A stretch of 64,000 nt of DNA from RYN-230 sp963841695. Its GTDB lineage: Bacteria; Actinomycetota; Actinomycetes; Streptosporangiales; Streptosporangiaceae. The DNA is taken from assembly GCA_963841695.1 (NCBI GenBank), contig CAWJDQ010000003.1, positions 1 through 64,000 on the forward strand, given 5' to 3'. Numbering within the stretch: the first letter of the stretch is position 1; each line of letters begins with the position of its first letter. Under the pieces are notes generated by a model that had not been told where the DNA came from, did not search any database, and was given only the letters and a program-made list of their open reading frames with translations. Below are positions 7,758 to 17,151 of the stretch, in pieces. The translations under genes were made by a program, and so were the position numbers.

Positions 7758-10127
7758 TCACTGCCGCATCATCGCCATCCGCATCTCACCCTCGGTGTCC
7801 GTGATCAGGTCGCCGGACACGTCTACGGTCACCGTGTGCAGCGTCCCGGTGAACCGGAACGGGGACCGGTAGTCCGGAGCCACCGGCGACCCGGGGTTGG
7901 CCCCGCAGGTCAGACCGCCCGGATTCAGCCCGATCGGCGTGGTCACCGGGAATTCGGCCTGGCCGTCCAGGCGGCCGTCCACGTAGAGCTGGGCCCGCCC
8001 GGGGGCACCCCGGCCCGCCATGAAGTCCGGCGCCCCGGTGGGCTCGAACTCGAAGCGGAGCTCGTGCCGCCCCGGCGGCACGGGGTCCACCGCGGACACC
8101 CGGTACACCTCCCGCCGCACGTAGTTGTGCGCGTAGTGCAGCACGCCGTCCAGCAGGTACATGCTCCACCCGCCTGCGCTGGTTCCCTGGCACAGCAGAA
8201 CCCCCTCGGTGCCCCGCCCCGCAGGGTCCCCATCCGCCGGGATGGTCACGTCCGCCGTGAGGCTGTGCGCCCGGTTCAGCAGCCGCGGCGACACCCAGGC
8301 CGGCACGGTCTGGGTGTGCGGACGGTACACGTACCGCTCGCGCGGGACCGCGATCTGCGGCCGCTCCACCATGAGCCGCGCGGCGGCGCTACCGTCGATG
8401 GGCAGCACGTCGTACTTGCCCGCCTCCACGTACCACTGGGCGATCATCTCAATCAGCCGGTCGGGGTGCTGTCCGGCCACGTTGTGGTTCTCGGTCGGGT
8501 CCTCGGCGACGTGGTAGAGCTCCCAGTGGTGGGCGTCCAGGTCGGTCAGCGCCTCCGCGGTGATCGGCACGCCGAAGCCCTGGCCCGCCTCGGCAAACGA
8601 CGGGCCGGGCCACGGGCACACCGCCCGCCAGCCCTGGTAATCGATGGCCCGGTGCCCGAACATCTCGAAGTATTGGGTGCTGCGGCGGCTGGGGGCGGCC
8701 GCGTCGGCGAACGTCTGCGCGAAGCTGACTCCGTGGATCGGGGACTGGGCGACCCCCTTGATCGCCTCGGGGGCGTCCACCCCCAGCACGTCCAGCACGG
8801 TCGGCACGATGTCGATGATGTGCGCGTACTGGGTGCGCACCTCGCCCCGCGCCGCGATCCCGGCCGGCCAGTGCACCAGGAACGGGTCACTCGTACCGCC
8901 CCGGTAGGTCTCCCGCTTCCACCGGCGGAACGGGGTATTGCCCGCCCAGGTCCAGCCCCACGGGTAGTGGTTGAACGTGTCCGGGCCGCCCAGCTCGTTG
9001 ATCGAGTGCAGGCTCTCTTCCAGCGTCTCCGGGGCGTTGTTGAAGAACTGAAGCTCGTTGGTGGTGCCCGCCACCCCGCCCTCGGCGCTCGCGCCGTTGT
9101 CCGAGACCAGCATGATCAGGGTGTTATCGAACTGGCCGGTCTCCTTCAGGAAGTCCAGGACCCGGCCCAGGTGATGATCGGTGTGCGACAGGAAGCCCGC
9201 GAACACCTCCATCATCCGGGCGGCCAGCCGGCGGGTGTCCGGGGACAGCGATTCCCAGGCAGGCACGTCCGGGTCGTGCCGGGACAGCTCCACGTCAGCC
9301 GGCATGATGCCGAGCTCCTTCTGCCGGGCGAAGACCCGCTCCCGGTAGGCGTCCCAGCCGTCGTCGAACTGGCCCGCGTACCGGTCGGCCCACTCCCGCG
9401 GCACATGGTGCGGGGCGTGCGTGGCACCCGGGCAGTAGTGCAGGTAGAACGGCTTGTCCGGGGCGACCTGCGCGGCGTCGGCCAGGAACTGGATGGCCTT
9501 CTCAGCCAGGTCGGCGTTGAGATGGTAGCCCTCCTCGGGGCCGGCTGGCGGCTCGACCTGGTGGTTGTCGTAGACCAGGTCCGGATACCACTGGCTGGTG
9601 TCGCCGCCCAGGAACCCGTAGAAGCGCTCGAACCCCCGGCCGAGCGGCCACCGGTCGAACGGGCCGACCGCGGACTCGAACTCCGACGGCAGCAGGTGGT
9701 ACTTGCCGATCATGAAGGTGCTGTAGCCGTGCGGCAGCAGCATCTCAGGCAGGAACCCGTTCTCGAACGGGACGCGGCCGTTGTATCCGGGATAGCCGGT
9801 GGCGATCTCATTGATGGCCGCCATCGCGTTGGCGTGGTGGTTGCGCCCGGTGATGATGCACGAGCGGGACGGTGAACACAGCGCCGTGGTGTGCATGTTG
9901 GTGTAGAGCAGGCCGCCCGCGGCCAGCGCGTCGAAGTTCGGGGTGGCGATGGGGCTGCCGTAGCAGCCGAGCTGGCCGAACCCGGTGTCGTCCAGCACGA
10001 TGATCATCACGTTCGGCGCGCCGGGCGTGGCCCGCACGGGCTGCGGCCAGGCGGGCGACGACTGATCGGCGGTCCGGCCGATGACCCCCGGGAACGCGGT
10101 GCCCGGCTTGTACTCAGTCAACCCCAT
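7758..10127 (-). CDS. Arylsulfatase-family sulfatase
   Basis: This is a 789-residue type I sulfatase. VLDDTGFGQ (Asp46-Asp47) supplies metal ligands, and CSPSR at residues 84-88 is the C-x-P-x-R motif whose Cys is converted to formylglycine. Metal and substrate residues continue in GKYHLLP, HAPHHVP and LVSDNGASAEGG. The last ~230 residues form a beta-rich domain seen in large actinobacterial arylsulfatases. I chose ATG 10127 because AGAGGAGC lies just upstream; the open frame extends further but lacks a start signal. There is no signal peptide, so it is probably cytosolic and would act on imported sulfate esters. It sits alone between nadD and rsfS. No formylglycine-generating enzyme gene is in the window. 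Confidence 0.93.
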   Translation of the reverse strand: MGLTEYKPGTAFPGVIGRTADQSSPAWPQPVRATPGAPNVMIIVLDDTGFGQLGCYGSPIATPNFDALAAGGLLYTNMHTTALCSPSRSCIITGRNHHANAMAAINEIATGYPGYNGRVPFENGFLPEMLLPHGYSTFMIGKYHLLPSEFESAVGPFDRWPLGRGFERFYGFLGGDTSQWYPDLVYDNHQVEPPAGPEEGYHLNADLAEKAIQFLADAAQVAPDKPFYLHYCPGATHAPHHVPREWADRYAGQFDDGWDAYRERVFARQKELGIMPADVELSRHDPDVPAWESLSPDTRRLAARMMEVFAGFLSHTDHHLGRVLDFLKETGQFDNTLIMLVSDNGASAEGGVAGTTNELQFFNNAPETLEESLHSINELGGPDTFNHYPWGWTWAGNTPFRRWKRETYRGGTSDPFLVHWPAGIAARGEVRTQYAHIIDIVPTVLDVLGVDAPEAIKGVAQSPIHGVSFAQTFADAAAPSRRSTQYFEMFGHRAIDYQGWRAVCPWPGPSFAEAGQGFGVPITAEALTDLDAHHWELYHVAEDPTENHNVAGQHPDRLIEMIAQWYVEAGKYDVLPIDGSAAARLMVERPQIAVPRERYVYRPHTQTVPAWVSPRLLNRAHSLTADVTIPADGDPAGRGTEGVLLCQGTSAGGWSMYLLDGVLHYAHNYVRREVYRVSAVDPVPPGRHELRFEFEPTGAPDFMAGRGAPGRAQLYVDGRLDGQAEFPVTTPIGLNPGGLTCGANPGSPVAPDYRSPFRFTGTLHTVTVDVSGDLITDTEGEMRMAMMRQ

Positions 10128-10194
10128 GTGTGCTCCTCTGCGGGCATGGTTCGGCTCTCCGTTCCCAGGAGACGCCGGCCGCAGGGCCTGGGCA

Positions 10195-10872
10195 TCACCC
10201 GGCCGGAGTGACGCCTCCCCCGGGCCCGCACGCGGTCCCGTCCCCGTCGCAGTACAGGCCGCGCTTGGCGATGTACTGCACCACCCCGTCCGGGACCAGG
10301 TACCAGACCGGCTCACCCGCCTCGACCCGCTGCCTGCACTCGGTCGAGGAGATGGACAGGGCCGGGATCTCGATGAGGCTGACCTGGTCACTCGGCAGCC
10401 CGGCGCTGGACAGCTGGTGCCCGGGGCGGGTACAGCCGACGAAATGAGCCAGCTTGAACAGGTCGGCCGCGTCCTGCCAGGACATCATCTTGGACAGCGC
10501 ATCCGCGCCGGTGATGAAGAAGAACTCGGCTTCCTCGCCGCGGATCGCCCGCAGCTCGCGCAGCGTGTCGATGGTGTAGGTGGCCCCGGGCCGGTCGATG
10601 TCCACCCGGCTGACCGAGAACCGCGGGTTGGACGCGGTCGCGATGACCGTCATCAGATAACGGTCCTCAGACGGCGAGACCTTCCGGTCGTCCTTCTGCC
10701 ACGGCTGGCCGGTGGGCACGAACACCACCTCATCGAGGCCGAAGGCGTGCGCCACCTCGCTGGCGGCGACCAGGTGACCGTGGTGGACCGGGTCGAAGGT
10801 GCCGCCCATCACCCCCAGCCGCGGGGCCCGGCGGGGTCGCGGACCGGGCACGTCAGACTCACCATCGTTCAT
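10195..10872 (-). CDS. nadD: Nicotinate-nucleotide adenylyltransferase
   Basis: NadD converts nicotinate mononucleotide and ATP to deamido-NAD. The 225-residue protein has the nucleotidyltransferase signature GGTFDPVHHGHL near residues 23-34 and the C-terminal ISSTECRQR (ISSTxxR) motif. FVPTGQPWQK and FFITGADAL are also typical. It belongs to the conserved obg-proB-nadD-rsfS neighbourhood, although proA is absent next door. The ~18-residue basic N-terminal extension before the core is short and variable in actinobacteria; a later start cannot be excluded. Confidence 0.95.
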   Translation of the reverse strand: MNDGESDVPGPRPRRAPRLGVMGGTFDPVHHGHLVAASEVAHAFGLDEVVFVPTGQPWQKDDRKVSPSEDRYLMTVIATASNPRFSVSRVDIDRPGATYTIDTLRELRAIRGEEAEFFFITGADALSKMMSWQDAADLFKLAHFVGCTRPGHQLSSAGLPSDQVSLIEIPALSISSTECRQRVEAGEPVWYLVPDGVVQYIAKRGLYCDGDGTACGPGGGVTPAG

Positions 10873-10915
10873 GACGTGACTCTAACCGGCGCCCCGGCCG
10901 GCCCGGGTGCGGACG

Positions 10916-12226
10916 TCAGCCGAGCCCGGGGACGGGCGGCTCGCCCCCGGCCCACCGGACCACCCGCACTGCCTTGCCGACCTCGGTGCGCGGCACCGTC
11001 CCGGCGGTCACCAGCCGGACGGTGATCCGCACGCCCAGCGCGTCACGCAGCCGGGCCTCGAGCTCCGCCCCGCCCGGGCGCCGCCCTTCCAGCCGGTACT
11101 CGCAGAGCGCGACCAGGTCCGGCTGGGCGGCCCGCTCGTCCAGTACCAGCAAGTAGTCGGGGCTGAGCGTGGTGTCCTCGAGCAGCACCCGCTCCACCTC
11201 GCTGGGGTACAGGTTCACCCCCCGGATGACCAGCATGTCATCCCGGCGCCCGGTGACCCGGCTCATCCTGACCAGGGTGCGCCCGCAGGGGCAGGTGCCC
11301 CGGCGCAGCGCGGCGATGTCGCCGGTCCGGTAGCGCAGCAGCGGCAGCGCTTGCCGGGTCAGGCTGGAGAACACCAGCTCCCCCGGGGTCCCGTCGGGCA
11401 CCGGCACGGCGGTCACCGGGTCCACCGCCTCGACCAGGAAGTGATCCTCGTTGACGTGCAGCCCGTCCGCCGCCTCGGCGCACTCGGCGGCCACCCCGGG
11501 CCCGATCACCTCAGACAGCCCGTAGATGTCCAGCGCCCGCAGCCCGAGCAGTTCCTCGATCCGGGCCCGCAGCTGCGGGGACCACGGCTCGGCCCCGAAG
11601 AGGCCGGCCCGCAGGGCCAGCCCGCGCCCGGGCCGCAGCCCGGCGTCGGCCAGCGCCTCACCCAGCCGGATGGCGTACGAGGGGGTGCAGGTCAGGATGT
11701 CGGGCCGCAGGTCCCGGATGAGCGTGACCTGCCGGGGCGTCATCCCGCCGGACGCGGGCACCACCGCGGCGCCCAGCTCGATCGCGCCCTGGTGGATGCC
11801 CAGCCCGCCGGTGAACAGCCCGTACCCGTACGCGTTATGGATCACGCTGGCTGGCCCCGCGCCCGCGGCGACCAGCGCCCGCGCGCACATCCGGGCCCAC
11901 AGCCGCAGGTCAGCCCGGGTATAGCCGACCAGGGTGGGACGCCCGGCCGTGCCACTTGAGCCGTGGAACGCGACCACCTCGCTGCGCTCCACCCCGAGCA
12001 TCCGCAACGGGTACGCGTCCCACAAATCCTGCTTCTCGGTCATCGGGAGCCGGGGCAGGTCACCTAGACCCAGAGCGCTACCCGCGGTGACCCCGGCCGA
12101 CCGGAGACGTTCCGCCTGAACCCCATCGACGGCCAGCAGCCGGTCCACCAGGGCCCGGAGCCGTTCCTGCTGGAGTTCGGCGCGCCACTCGGCAGGCATG
12201 GACTCGGCGTCAGGCTCGAACATCAT
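10916..12226 (-). CDS. Phenylacetate-CoA ligase-like AMP-forming ligase
   Basis: This 436-residue enzyme belongs to the PaaK branch of the ANL superfamily. FHGSSGTAGRPTLVGYT is the ATP-binding P-loop, IYGLSEVIGPGVA the adenine-binding motif, YRTGDIA the hinge/ribose motif, and RTEVGKAVRV carries the C-terminal catalytic Lys. Four cysteines around TCPCGRTL are common in PaaK proteins. ATG 12226 is chosen because AGGAG lies 7 nt upstream. PaaK ligases activate phenylacetate or other aryl acids to CoA thioesters. No paa ring-oxidation genes accompany it, so the substrate is open. It lies 43 bp downstream of nadD's start on the same strand and is probably separately transcribed from the divergent region at 12227-12450. 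Confidence 0.88.
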   Translation of the reverse strand: MMFEPDAESMPAEWRAELQQERLRALVDRLLAVDGVQAERLRSAGVTAGSALGLGDLPRLPMTEKQDLWDAYPLRMLGVERSEVVAFHGSSGTAGRPTLVGYTRADLRLWARMCARALVAAGAGPASVIHNAYGYGLFTGGLGIHQGAIELGAAVVPASGGMTPRQVTLIRDLRPDILTCTPSYAIRLGEALADAGLRPGRGLALRAGLFGAEPWSPQLRARIEELLGLRALDIYGLSEVIGPGVAAECAEAADGLHVNEDHFLVEAVDPVTAVPVPDGTPGELVFSSLTRQALPLLRYRTGDIAALRRGTCPCGRTLVRMSRVTGRRDDMLVIRGVNLYPSEVERVLLEDTTLSPDYLLVLDERAAQPDLVALCEYRLEGRRPGGAELEARLRDALGVRITVRLVTAGTVPRTEVGKAVRVVRWAGGEPPVPGLG

Positions 12227-12450
12227 CGTCCTTCTCCTGAACGGGTTTCGTGCACGGTCACCCACCGAGGGTCACAGCGGCCTGACCAGCTTGCCATAAC
12301 CGGAGGTTTCCGCCGAGTGTCACTACTCAGCGTAATTCTTTGACTACGTTTTGACTGGCCGGGACCAATCCGCTGACCGGGAGGGTGCCGAAGTCCCTGG
12401 CAGCGGACCCACCACGGGGGTGTGTCCAGTCTTCCCTGGAGGAAGCTTTC
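12227..12450. promoter_or_regulatory. Divergent intergenic region between PaaK-like ligase and secreted protein
   Basis: The two flanking genes start outward from this 224-bp spacer, so both promoters must lie here. An AT-richer stretch around 12330-12358 contains two TTTGACT copies 11 nt apart, which could be -35-like elements or a regulator half-site pair. I cannot assign -10 boxes. GGAGGAAG just before 12451 is the ribosome-binding site of the rightward gene. Confidence 0.35.
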
Positions 12451-13122
12451 ATGATCGGTACGAAACGGCTCAGAATGCTGGGCACCCGCAAAGCGGGGAC
12501 CGGCCTGGCCGGCCTGCTCGTCGGGGGCCTGGCTCTGGCGTCCGGGACAGCCTTCGCGTCAACCTCGTCACCCTCGTCGAGCATGACCGGGATGTCCGGG
12601 ATGACCTCGTCCCACGCGGCCCGGGGCTTCACCAACGGCTGGTACAACGGGCGCACGGTGAAGTTCTACTACAGCAAGAACTTCACCTGTAAGCAGCCGC
12701 CGGCCAGCACGGCCTCGTCGAAGTGCGAGGGCGGGACGAACTACACCCAGACCCCGGCCAGCAGCTTCGACCCGCTGTACGTCATCGTGCCGCTCGGCTT
12801 CACCCCGCCGAAGCGGACCCTGCAGTGCCCGGCGGGTACCTGCATCGACCACCCGCACACCATCGACCTGACGTCGGTGCTGGGCAGCGGCACGGGCAAC
12901 CTGACGCTCCCGGCGCACAGCCACATCGTGGCCACCGCGAACAGCCACCAGTCTGAGTGGTGGAACGTGGACATCGTCGGCGTCAAGAGCCTGAGTACCT
13001 GGAACAAGCTGGTCCGGGGCAAGAGCGCGCACGAGCTGCAGTACCTGCAGCGCGCGAAGAGCTCGACGATCACCGGGAACATCCCGACCAACCTGTTCCT
13101 GTACTTCTCCGTGCTCAGGTAG
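12451..13122 (+). CDS. Secreted protein of unknown function, Met/His-rich N-terminus
   Basis: The 223-residue protein starts with a clear Sec signal: basic IGTKRLRMLGTRKAG, a hydrophobic LAGLLVGGLALASG core, and a likely cut after AFA. The mature start contains MTGMSGMTSSH, a Met-rich pattern seen in copper-handling periplasmic proteins. The body has four cysteines (FTCKQ, SSKCEGG, LQCPAGTC) and several His in IDHPHTID, AHSHIVA and NSHQSEWWNV. I do not recognise a named family. The start at 12451 has GGAGGAAG at ideal spacing. It stands upstream of a membrane-protein gene on the same strand (112 bp gap), with which it may work. Metal binding is an inference from composition. Confidence 0.7.
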   Translation: MIGTKRLRMLGTRKAGTGLAGLLVGGLALASGTAFASTSSPSSSMTGMSGMTSSHAARGFTNGWYNGRTVKFYYSKNFTCKQPPASTASSKCEGGTNYTQTPASSFDPLYVIVPLGFTPPKRTLQCPAGTCIDHPHTIDLTSVLGSGTGNLTLPAHSHIVATANSHQSEWWNVDIVGVKSLSTWNKLVRGKSAHELQYLQRAKSSTITGNIPTNLFLYFSVLR

Positions 13123-13234
13123 CAGCGAGCCGGCGCTGGCCGTGCCTGACCCCTGGGCGCGGCCAGCGCCATCGGACTGCCGACCCGTCCCTGCCCTCGT
13201 CTACCCTTCACGTTCCGCATGAAAGGTGTCACGC

Positions 13235-14707
13235 ATGGTTAACCAGCCCATGGGGGCGGTCCGGGAGCCGGCCCGGACCGCCGCCACCCGGGTCCGCGAG
13301 CTGCGCAGCTGGCGCGGGGCCGTCGGGCTCAGCGGCCTGGCCGCCGGGGCCGTCATGATCACCGGTGCGCTCCTGCCCTGGGTCACCACGTTCGCCGGGC
13401 TGATCGGCATCCCCGGGGTGCGCGGCAGCAACGGGCGGATCCTGGCGGCCGCCGGGGCGGTCATCGCGCTGGCCGGGATCGCGCATCTCCTGCGCGGCGG
13501 CCGGTGGTCCCGCTGGGTGATCGGCCTCGGCGGGTTCCTGGCCACCGGCTTCTCCGGTTTCCTGCTCCTCCAGCTCGCGGCCAGCCTGCGGTCGCTGAGC
13601 ACCGACTCGATGGTGGCCGGTCAGGCCGGCCCGGGCCTGTGGGTCACCGCCGCCGGATCGGCGCTGGCCTTCGCCACCATGTTCCTGCCCGCCTCGGCCC
13701 AGCCGACCCTGGTCCGCCGGGACGCCGCCTCCCCCGGCCTGCGGGCCTGGGCCGCGGACCGGGACTCCACCGGACTGCGGCGCGGGATCCAGATGGCACT
13801 TGGTGGGCTGTGGCTAGCCGACGGGGCGCTGCAGCTCCAGCCGTTCATGTTCGGCCGGGGCTTCGTGAACCAGATCCTCATGCCCGCCTACATGGGCAGC
13901 CCGGCCGGGGTCAGCGCCCCGGCCCTGGCCTTCACCCGGCTGGTCCTGCACGCCCCGGCCGCCTGGGACGCCGCGTTCGCCGTCACCCAGCTGCTGCTCG
14001 GCGCCGCGCTGCTGTGGCGGCCCACGGTCCGGGCGGCGCTGGCCGCCAGCATCGTCTGGGCGCTCGGCGTCTGGTGGTTCGGCGAGGGCCTGGGTGGCGT
14101 GCTCAGCGGCTCGGCCAGCCCGCTCACCGGCGCGCCGGGGGCGGTGATCCTGTACGCGCTGCTGGCCGTGCTGGCCTGGCCGGTGATGGCGGGCCGGCGG
14201 GCGGACGGGCCGGTCGCCGCAGGCAGCCCGCTCGGCCTGGCCGGGGCCCGGGCCGCCTGGCTGGTGCTGTGGGGTAGTTTCGGCTACTTCATCCTGCAGG
14301 CCGCGAACCGTGCGCCGGACGCGTTCCGGGCCACGTTCACCGGCCTGGCGTCCGGGGAACCTGGCTGGATCGCCGCGCTGGACCGTGGCCTGGCCAGCGC
14401 CGCCGGTGACCATGGCCTGGCCCTCAGCATCGGCCTCGCGGTGGTCTTCGTTGCGGCGGGTTCAGGAATTTTCTGGCCCGCCACCACGCGGGCCGCCCTG
14501 CTGCTCAGCGTGCTCGTGGCCGTGGCGATCTGGGTGCTCGGCGAGAACTTCGGCGCGCTGGCGACCGGGCAGGGCACGGACCCCAACTCGGGCCCGCTGC
14601 TGGTGCTGCTGGCCGCGGCGTTCTGGCCGCTGCGCCGCCGCCCGGCCGGGGCCGTTTCGCCTGATCACAGCCGGGCCCGGGTGCTGGTGGACGGGGAATC
14701 AGGCTGA
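13235..14707 (+). CDS. Polytopic membrane protein, unknown function
   Basis: The 490-residue protein has roughly a dozen hydrophobic helices. Two halves each carry a motif of the type WxxGEGxG...L.GxxSPLTGxPGAV / LGENFGALATGQGTDPNSGP, which suggests an internal duplication. ATG 13235 is chosen because GAAAGG lies 8 nt upstream; an in-frame GTG at 13226 is possible. Actinobacterial proteins with this ENFG...TDPNSGPL motif are common but uncharacterised. It follows the secreted Met/His-rich protein and precedes an M48 peptidase, so envelope function is likely. No transporter family signature is visible. Confidence 0.7.
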   Translation: MVNQPMGAVREPARTAATRVRELRSWRGAVGLSGLAAGAVMITGALLPWVTTFAGLIGIPGVRGSNGRILAAAGAVIALAGIAHLLRGGRWSRWVIGLGGFLATGFSGFLLLQLAASLRSLSTDSMVAGQAGPGLWVTAAGSALAFATMFLPASAQPTLVRRDAASPGLRAWAADRDSTGLRRGIQMALGGLWLADGALQLQPFMFGRGFVNQILMPAYMGSPAGVSAPALAFTRLVLHAPAAWDAAFAVTQLLLGAALLWRPTVRAALAASIVWALGVWWFGEGLGGVLSGSASPLTGAPGAVILYALLAVLAWPVMAGRRADGPVAAGSPLGLAGARAAWLVLWGSFGYFILQAANRAPDAFRATFTGLASGEPGWIAALDRGLASAAGDHGLALSIGLAVVFVAAGSGIFWPATTRAALLLSVLVAVAIWVLGENFGALATGQGTDPNSGPLLVLLAAAFWPLRRRPAGAVSPDHSRARVLVDGESG

Positions 14708-14787
14708 TCACGGCCCACGCCGGCCTGCGTCACAGTGGTGGAGGTAGGCCTGCCGGCGCGGCTCCGGATACGGCCTAGCATGGCTGC

Positions 14788-15819
14788 ATGACGACTGTGC
14801 CGGATCGTGCCCGCGTCCGTCTTCCCGGGATCAGCTCGCGTGCCTACGAGCACCCCGCTGACCGGACGGCGCTGGTAGCGCTGCGTAAACTCACCGGCTT
14901 CGACGCGCTGCTGAAGCGTCTGGCCTCGCTGTTCAGCGACCGGAACCTAAGGCTGATGTTCCTGGCCAGCTCGGTACGGGCCTCGAACGAGCAGTACCCG
15001 CACCTGTACCAGCTCCTGCTGGATGGCGCCGCCATCCTGGACCTGCCCGAGGTGCCTGAGCTCTTCATCACCCAGGACCCGATGCCGAACGCGATGACGC
15101 TGGGCTCTGACAAGCCGTTCATCGTCATCACGACCGGCCTGGTTGACCTGCTGGACGCGGAGGAGCACCGCTTCGTGATCGGGCATGAGCTCGGCCACGT
15201 GCTGTCCGGGCACGCGGTGTACCGGACCATGCTGTACGTGCTGACCTCGCTGGCGGCCCGGCTGGCCTGGTTCGCCATCGGCTACATCGGCCTGAAGGTG
15301 ATCATCGCCGGGCTGGAGGAGTGGTACCGCAAGTCCGAGCTGTCCTGTGACCGGGCCGGCCTGCTGGCCAGCCAGGACCCGGGGGCTGGGCGCCGGGCCC
15401 TGATGAAGATCGCGGGCGGCGCGCGGATCTCCGAGCTCAGCGCCGACGAGTTCCTCAAGCAGGCCCACGAGTACGACGCCGTCCCGGACGTACGGGAAGG
15501 CTTCCTCAAGATGCTCCAGATGCTGGGCACGACGCACCCGTTCGCGGTGGTGCGCTTCGCCGAGCTGGACCGCTGGGTGGCCGAGGGCGAGTACGAGGCG
15601 ATCCTGGCCGGCAACTACCCGCGCCGTGAGGACGACGGGGACGCCTCGGTGCAGGACGAATTCGTGGCCGCGGCCAAGTCCTACCAGGATTCCTGGAATC
15701 GGAGCTCGGATCCGTTCATCGGGCTGGTCAAGGGGGTCGCGGAGACCGCCGTCGGAACCGGCCAGTCGCTGTTCGGGAACATCTTCGGTCAGCGCGGTAA
15801 CGGCGGCAGCGACGACTGA
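14788..15819 (+). CDS. M48-family zinc metallopeptidase
   Basis: The 343-residue protein has the zinc site HELGH (in VIGHELGHVLSGHAVY) near residue 135 and the third ligand Glu in YRKSELSCDRAGLL. The preceding PNAMTLGSDKPFIVITTGLV strand region is typical of M48. One or two hydrophobic helices (YVLTSLAARLAWFAIGYIGL) follow the active site, suggesting a membrane-associated HtpX/Oma1-type peptidase. Related actinobacterial proteins share the LPGISSRAYEHPADRTAL start. No strong Shine-Dalgarno sequence is seen at ATG 14788. It is convergent with proB (21 bp apart). Confidence 0.9.
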   Translation: MTTVPDRARVRLPGISSRAYEHPADRTALVALRKLTGFDALLKRLASLFSDRNLRLMFLASSVRASNEQYPHLYQLLLDGAAILDLPEVPELFITQDPMPNAMTLGSDKPFIVITTGLVDLLDAEEHRFVIGHELGHVLSGHAVYRTMLYVLTSLAARLAWFAIGYIGLKVIIAGLEEWYRKSELSCDRAGLLASQDPGAGRRALMKIAGGARISELSADEFLKQAHEYDAVPDVREGFLKMLQMLGTTHPFAVVRFAELDRWVAEGEYEAILAGNYPRREDDGDASVQDEFVAAAKSYQDSWNRSSDPFIGLVKGVAETAVGTGQSLFGNIFGQRGNGGSDD

Positions 15820-15840
15820 GGCCGCTCAGCGGCCGGACAA

Positions 15841-17087
15841 TCAGCGGGAGGGCCTGAGCAGCACGAGGTCGTCGCGGTGCACGATCTCGCGCTCGTACCC
15901 GGGGCCCCGCTGAGCGGCCAGGTCGTGCGTGGAGCGGCCCATCATGGCCGGGATCTCAGACGCGTCGTAGTTGACCAGGCCGCGGGCGATCACCCGGCCA
16001 TCCGGCGCGCACAGGTCCACCGGGTCGCCCGCGTCGAACCCGCCCTGCACCCCGGTGATCCCGGCGGGCAGCAACGACGCGCGGCCGCTCTCGATGGCCT
16101 GGGCCGCACCCTCGTCCAGCAGCAGCCGGCCGTGGCTGGCGGCCGCGTGGGCCAGCCACAACTGGCGGGCCCGGGGCGGCCGCCGGGCGCCGGGCGCGAA
16201 GTACGTTCCCCGCGGCTGGCCCGCCAGCACCTCCCGCGCCGCGGCGGCGCTGGCCACCACGGTCGGGATGCCCGCCTCGGTCGCGATCATCGCCGCGTCC
16301 ACCTTGGTCACCATCCCGCCGGTGCCGACCCGGCCGGGACCGGCCGGGGCTGGGGCCCCCGGGGTGCCGCCTGCTCCGGCCCGGCCCAGGGTGACTCCGG
16401 CCAGGTCGGCCCGGCTGCGCACCTCGGTGATCCGGCGGGCGCCGGGCTGCCGCGGGTCGGTGTCGTACAGGGCGTCCACGTCGGACAGCAGGATCAGCGC
16501 CCCGGCCCGGACCACGTGCGCGACCAGTGCGGCCAGCCGGTCGTTGTCGCCGAACCGGATCTCGTCGGTGGCCACCGTGTCGTTCTCGTTGACGATGGGC
16601 AGGATCCCTAGTTCGAGGAGCCGGCTCAGCGTGCGCTGGGCGTTCCGGTAGTGCGCGCGGCGCATCAGGTCATCGGCACTCAGCAGCACCTGGCCGGTGC
16701 GGACCCCGTGCCGGCCGAAGGCCGCGGTGTACCGGGCGACCAGCAGGCCCTGTCCCACGCTCGCCGCGGCCTGCTGGGTGGCCAGGTCACGGGCCGGCGC
16801 GGCAGCCCCAGCGGGGCCAGCCCGGCCGCGATGGCGCCGGAGGAGACCAGCACGACCTGGCTGCCGCCGTGTGCCCGGGCCGCGAGCGCGTCGGCCAGGG
16901 CCGCGATCCGCTCCTCGTCGATCCCGCCCCGCGGCGTCGTCAGCGACGAGGAGCCCACCTTGACCACGACCGGGCTGGCGTCCGCGATCCCCGGCCACGC
17001 TGTCCCGCCGGCCTCCTCCCCCGCCGCCTCCCGGTCACTCCCAGCGCGCCGGTCACCCGCAGCAGCCCGGTCGCCTAGCCCCGCCAC
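15841..17087 (-). CDS. proB: Glutamate 5-kinase (proB), single frameshift
   Basis: ProB phosphorylates glutamate in proline synthesis. The N-terminal frame has VVVKVGSSSLTTPRGG and QVVLVSSGAIAAGLAPLGLP. The second frame resumes at RDLATQQAAASVGQG and continues through VNENDTVATDEIRFGDND, the TGGMVTKVDAA motif and a C-terminal PUA domain. The two meet at about 16795 in the sequence GCGCCGGCCCGTG, where one added base restores one continuous kinase. I chose GTG 17087, with GGAGGGG upstream, over the farther GTG 17117. Nothing else in the gene is damaged, so an assembly indel is more likely than loss. proA, often adjacent in actinobacteria, is not in the window. Confidence 0.9.
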
Positions 17088-17151
17088 GTCACCCCTCCAA
17101 CCACACAGCTCACACAAACCTCACTAGCCCCGCGCCTCACGGGCAGGGCCT

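Noticed and set aside
7836..9875. Long rightward frame opposite the sulfatase
   Set aside because: No motif or ribosome-binding site; the sulfatase on the minus strand has C-x-P-x-R and metal sites.
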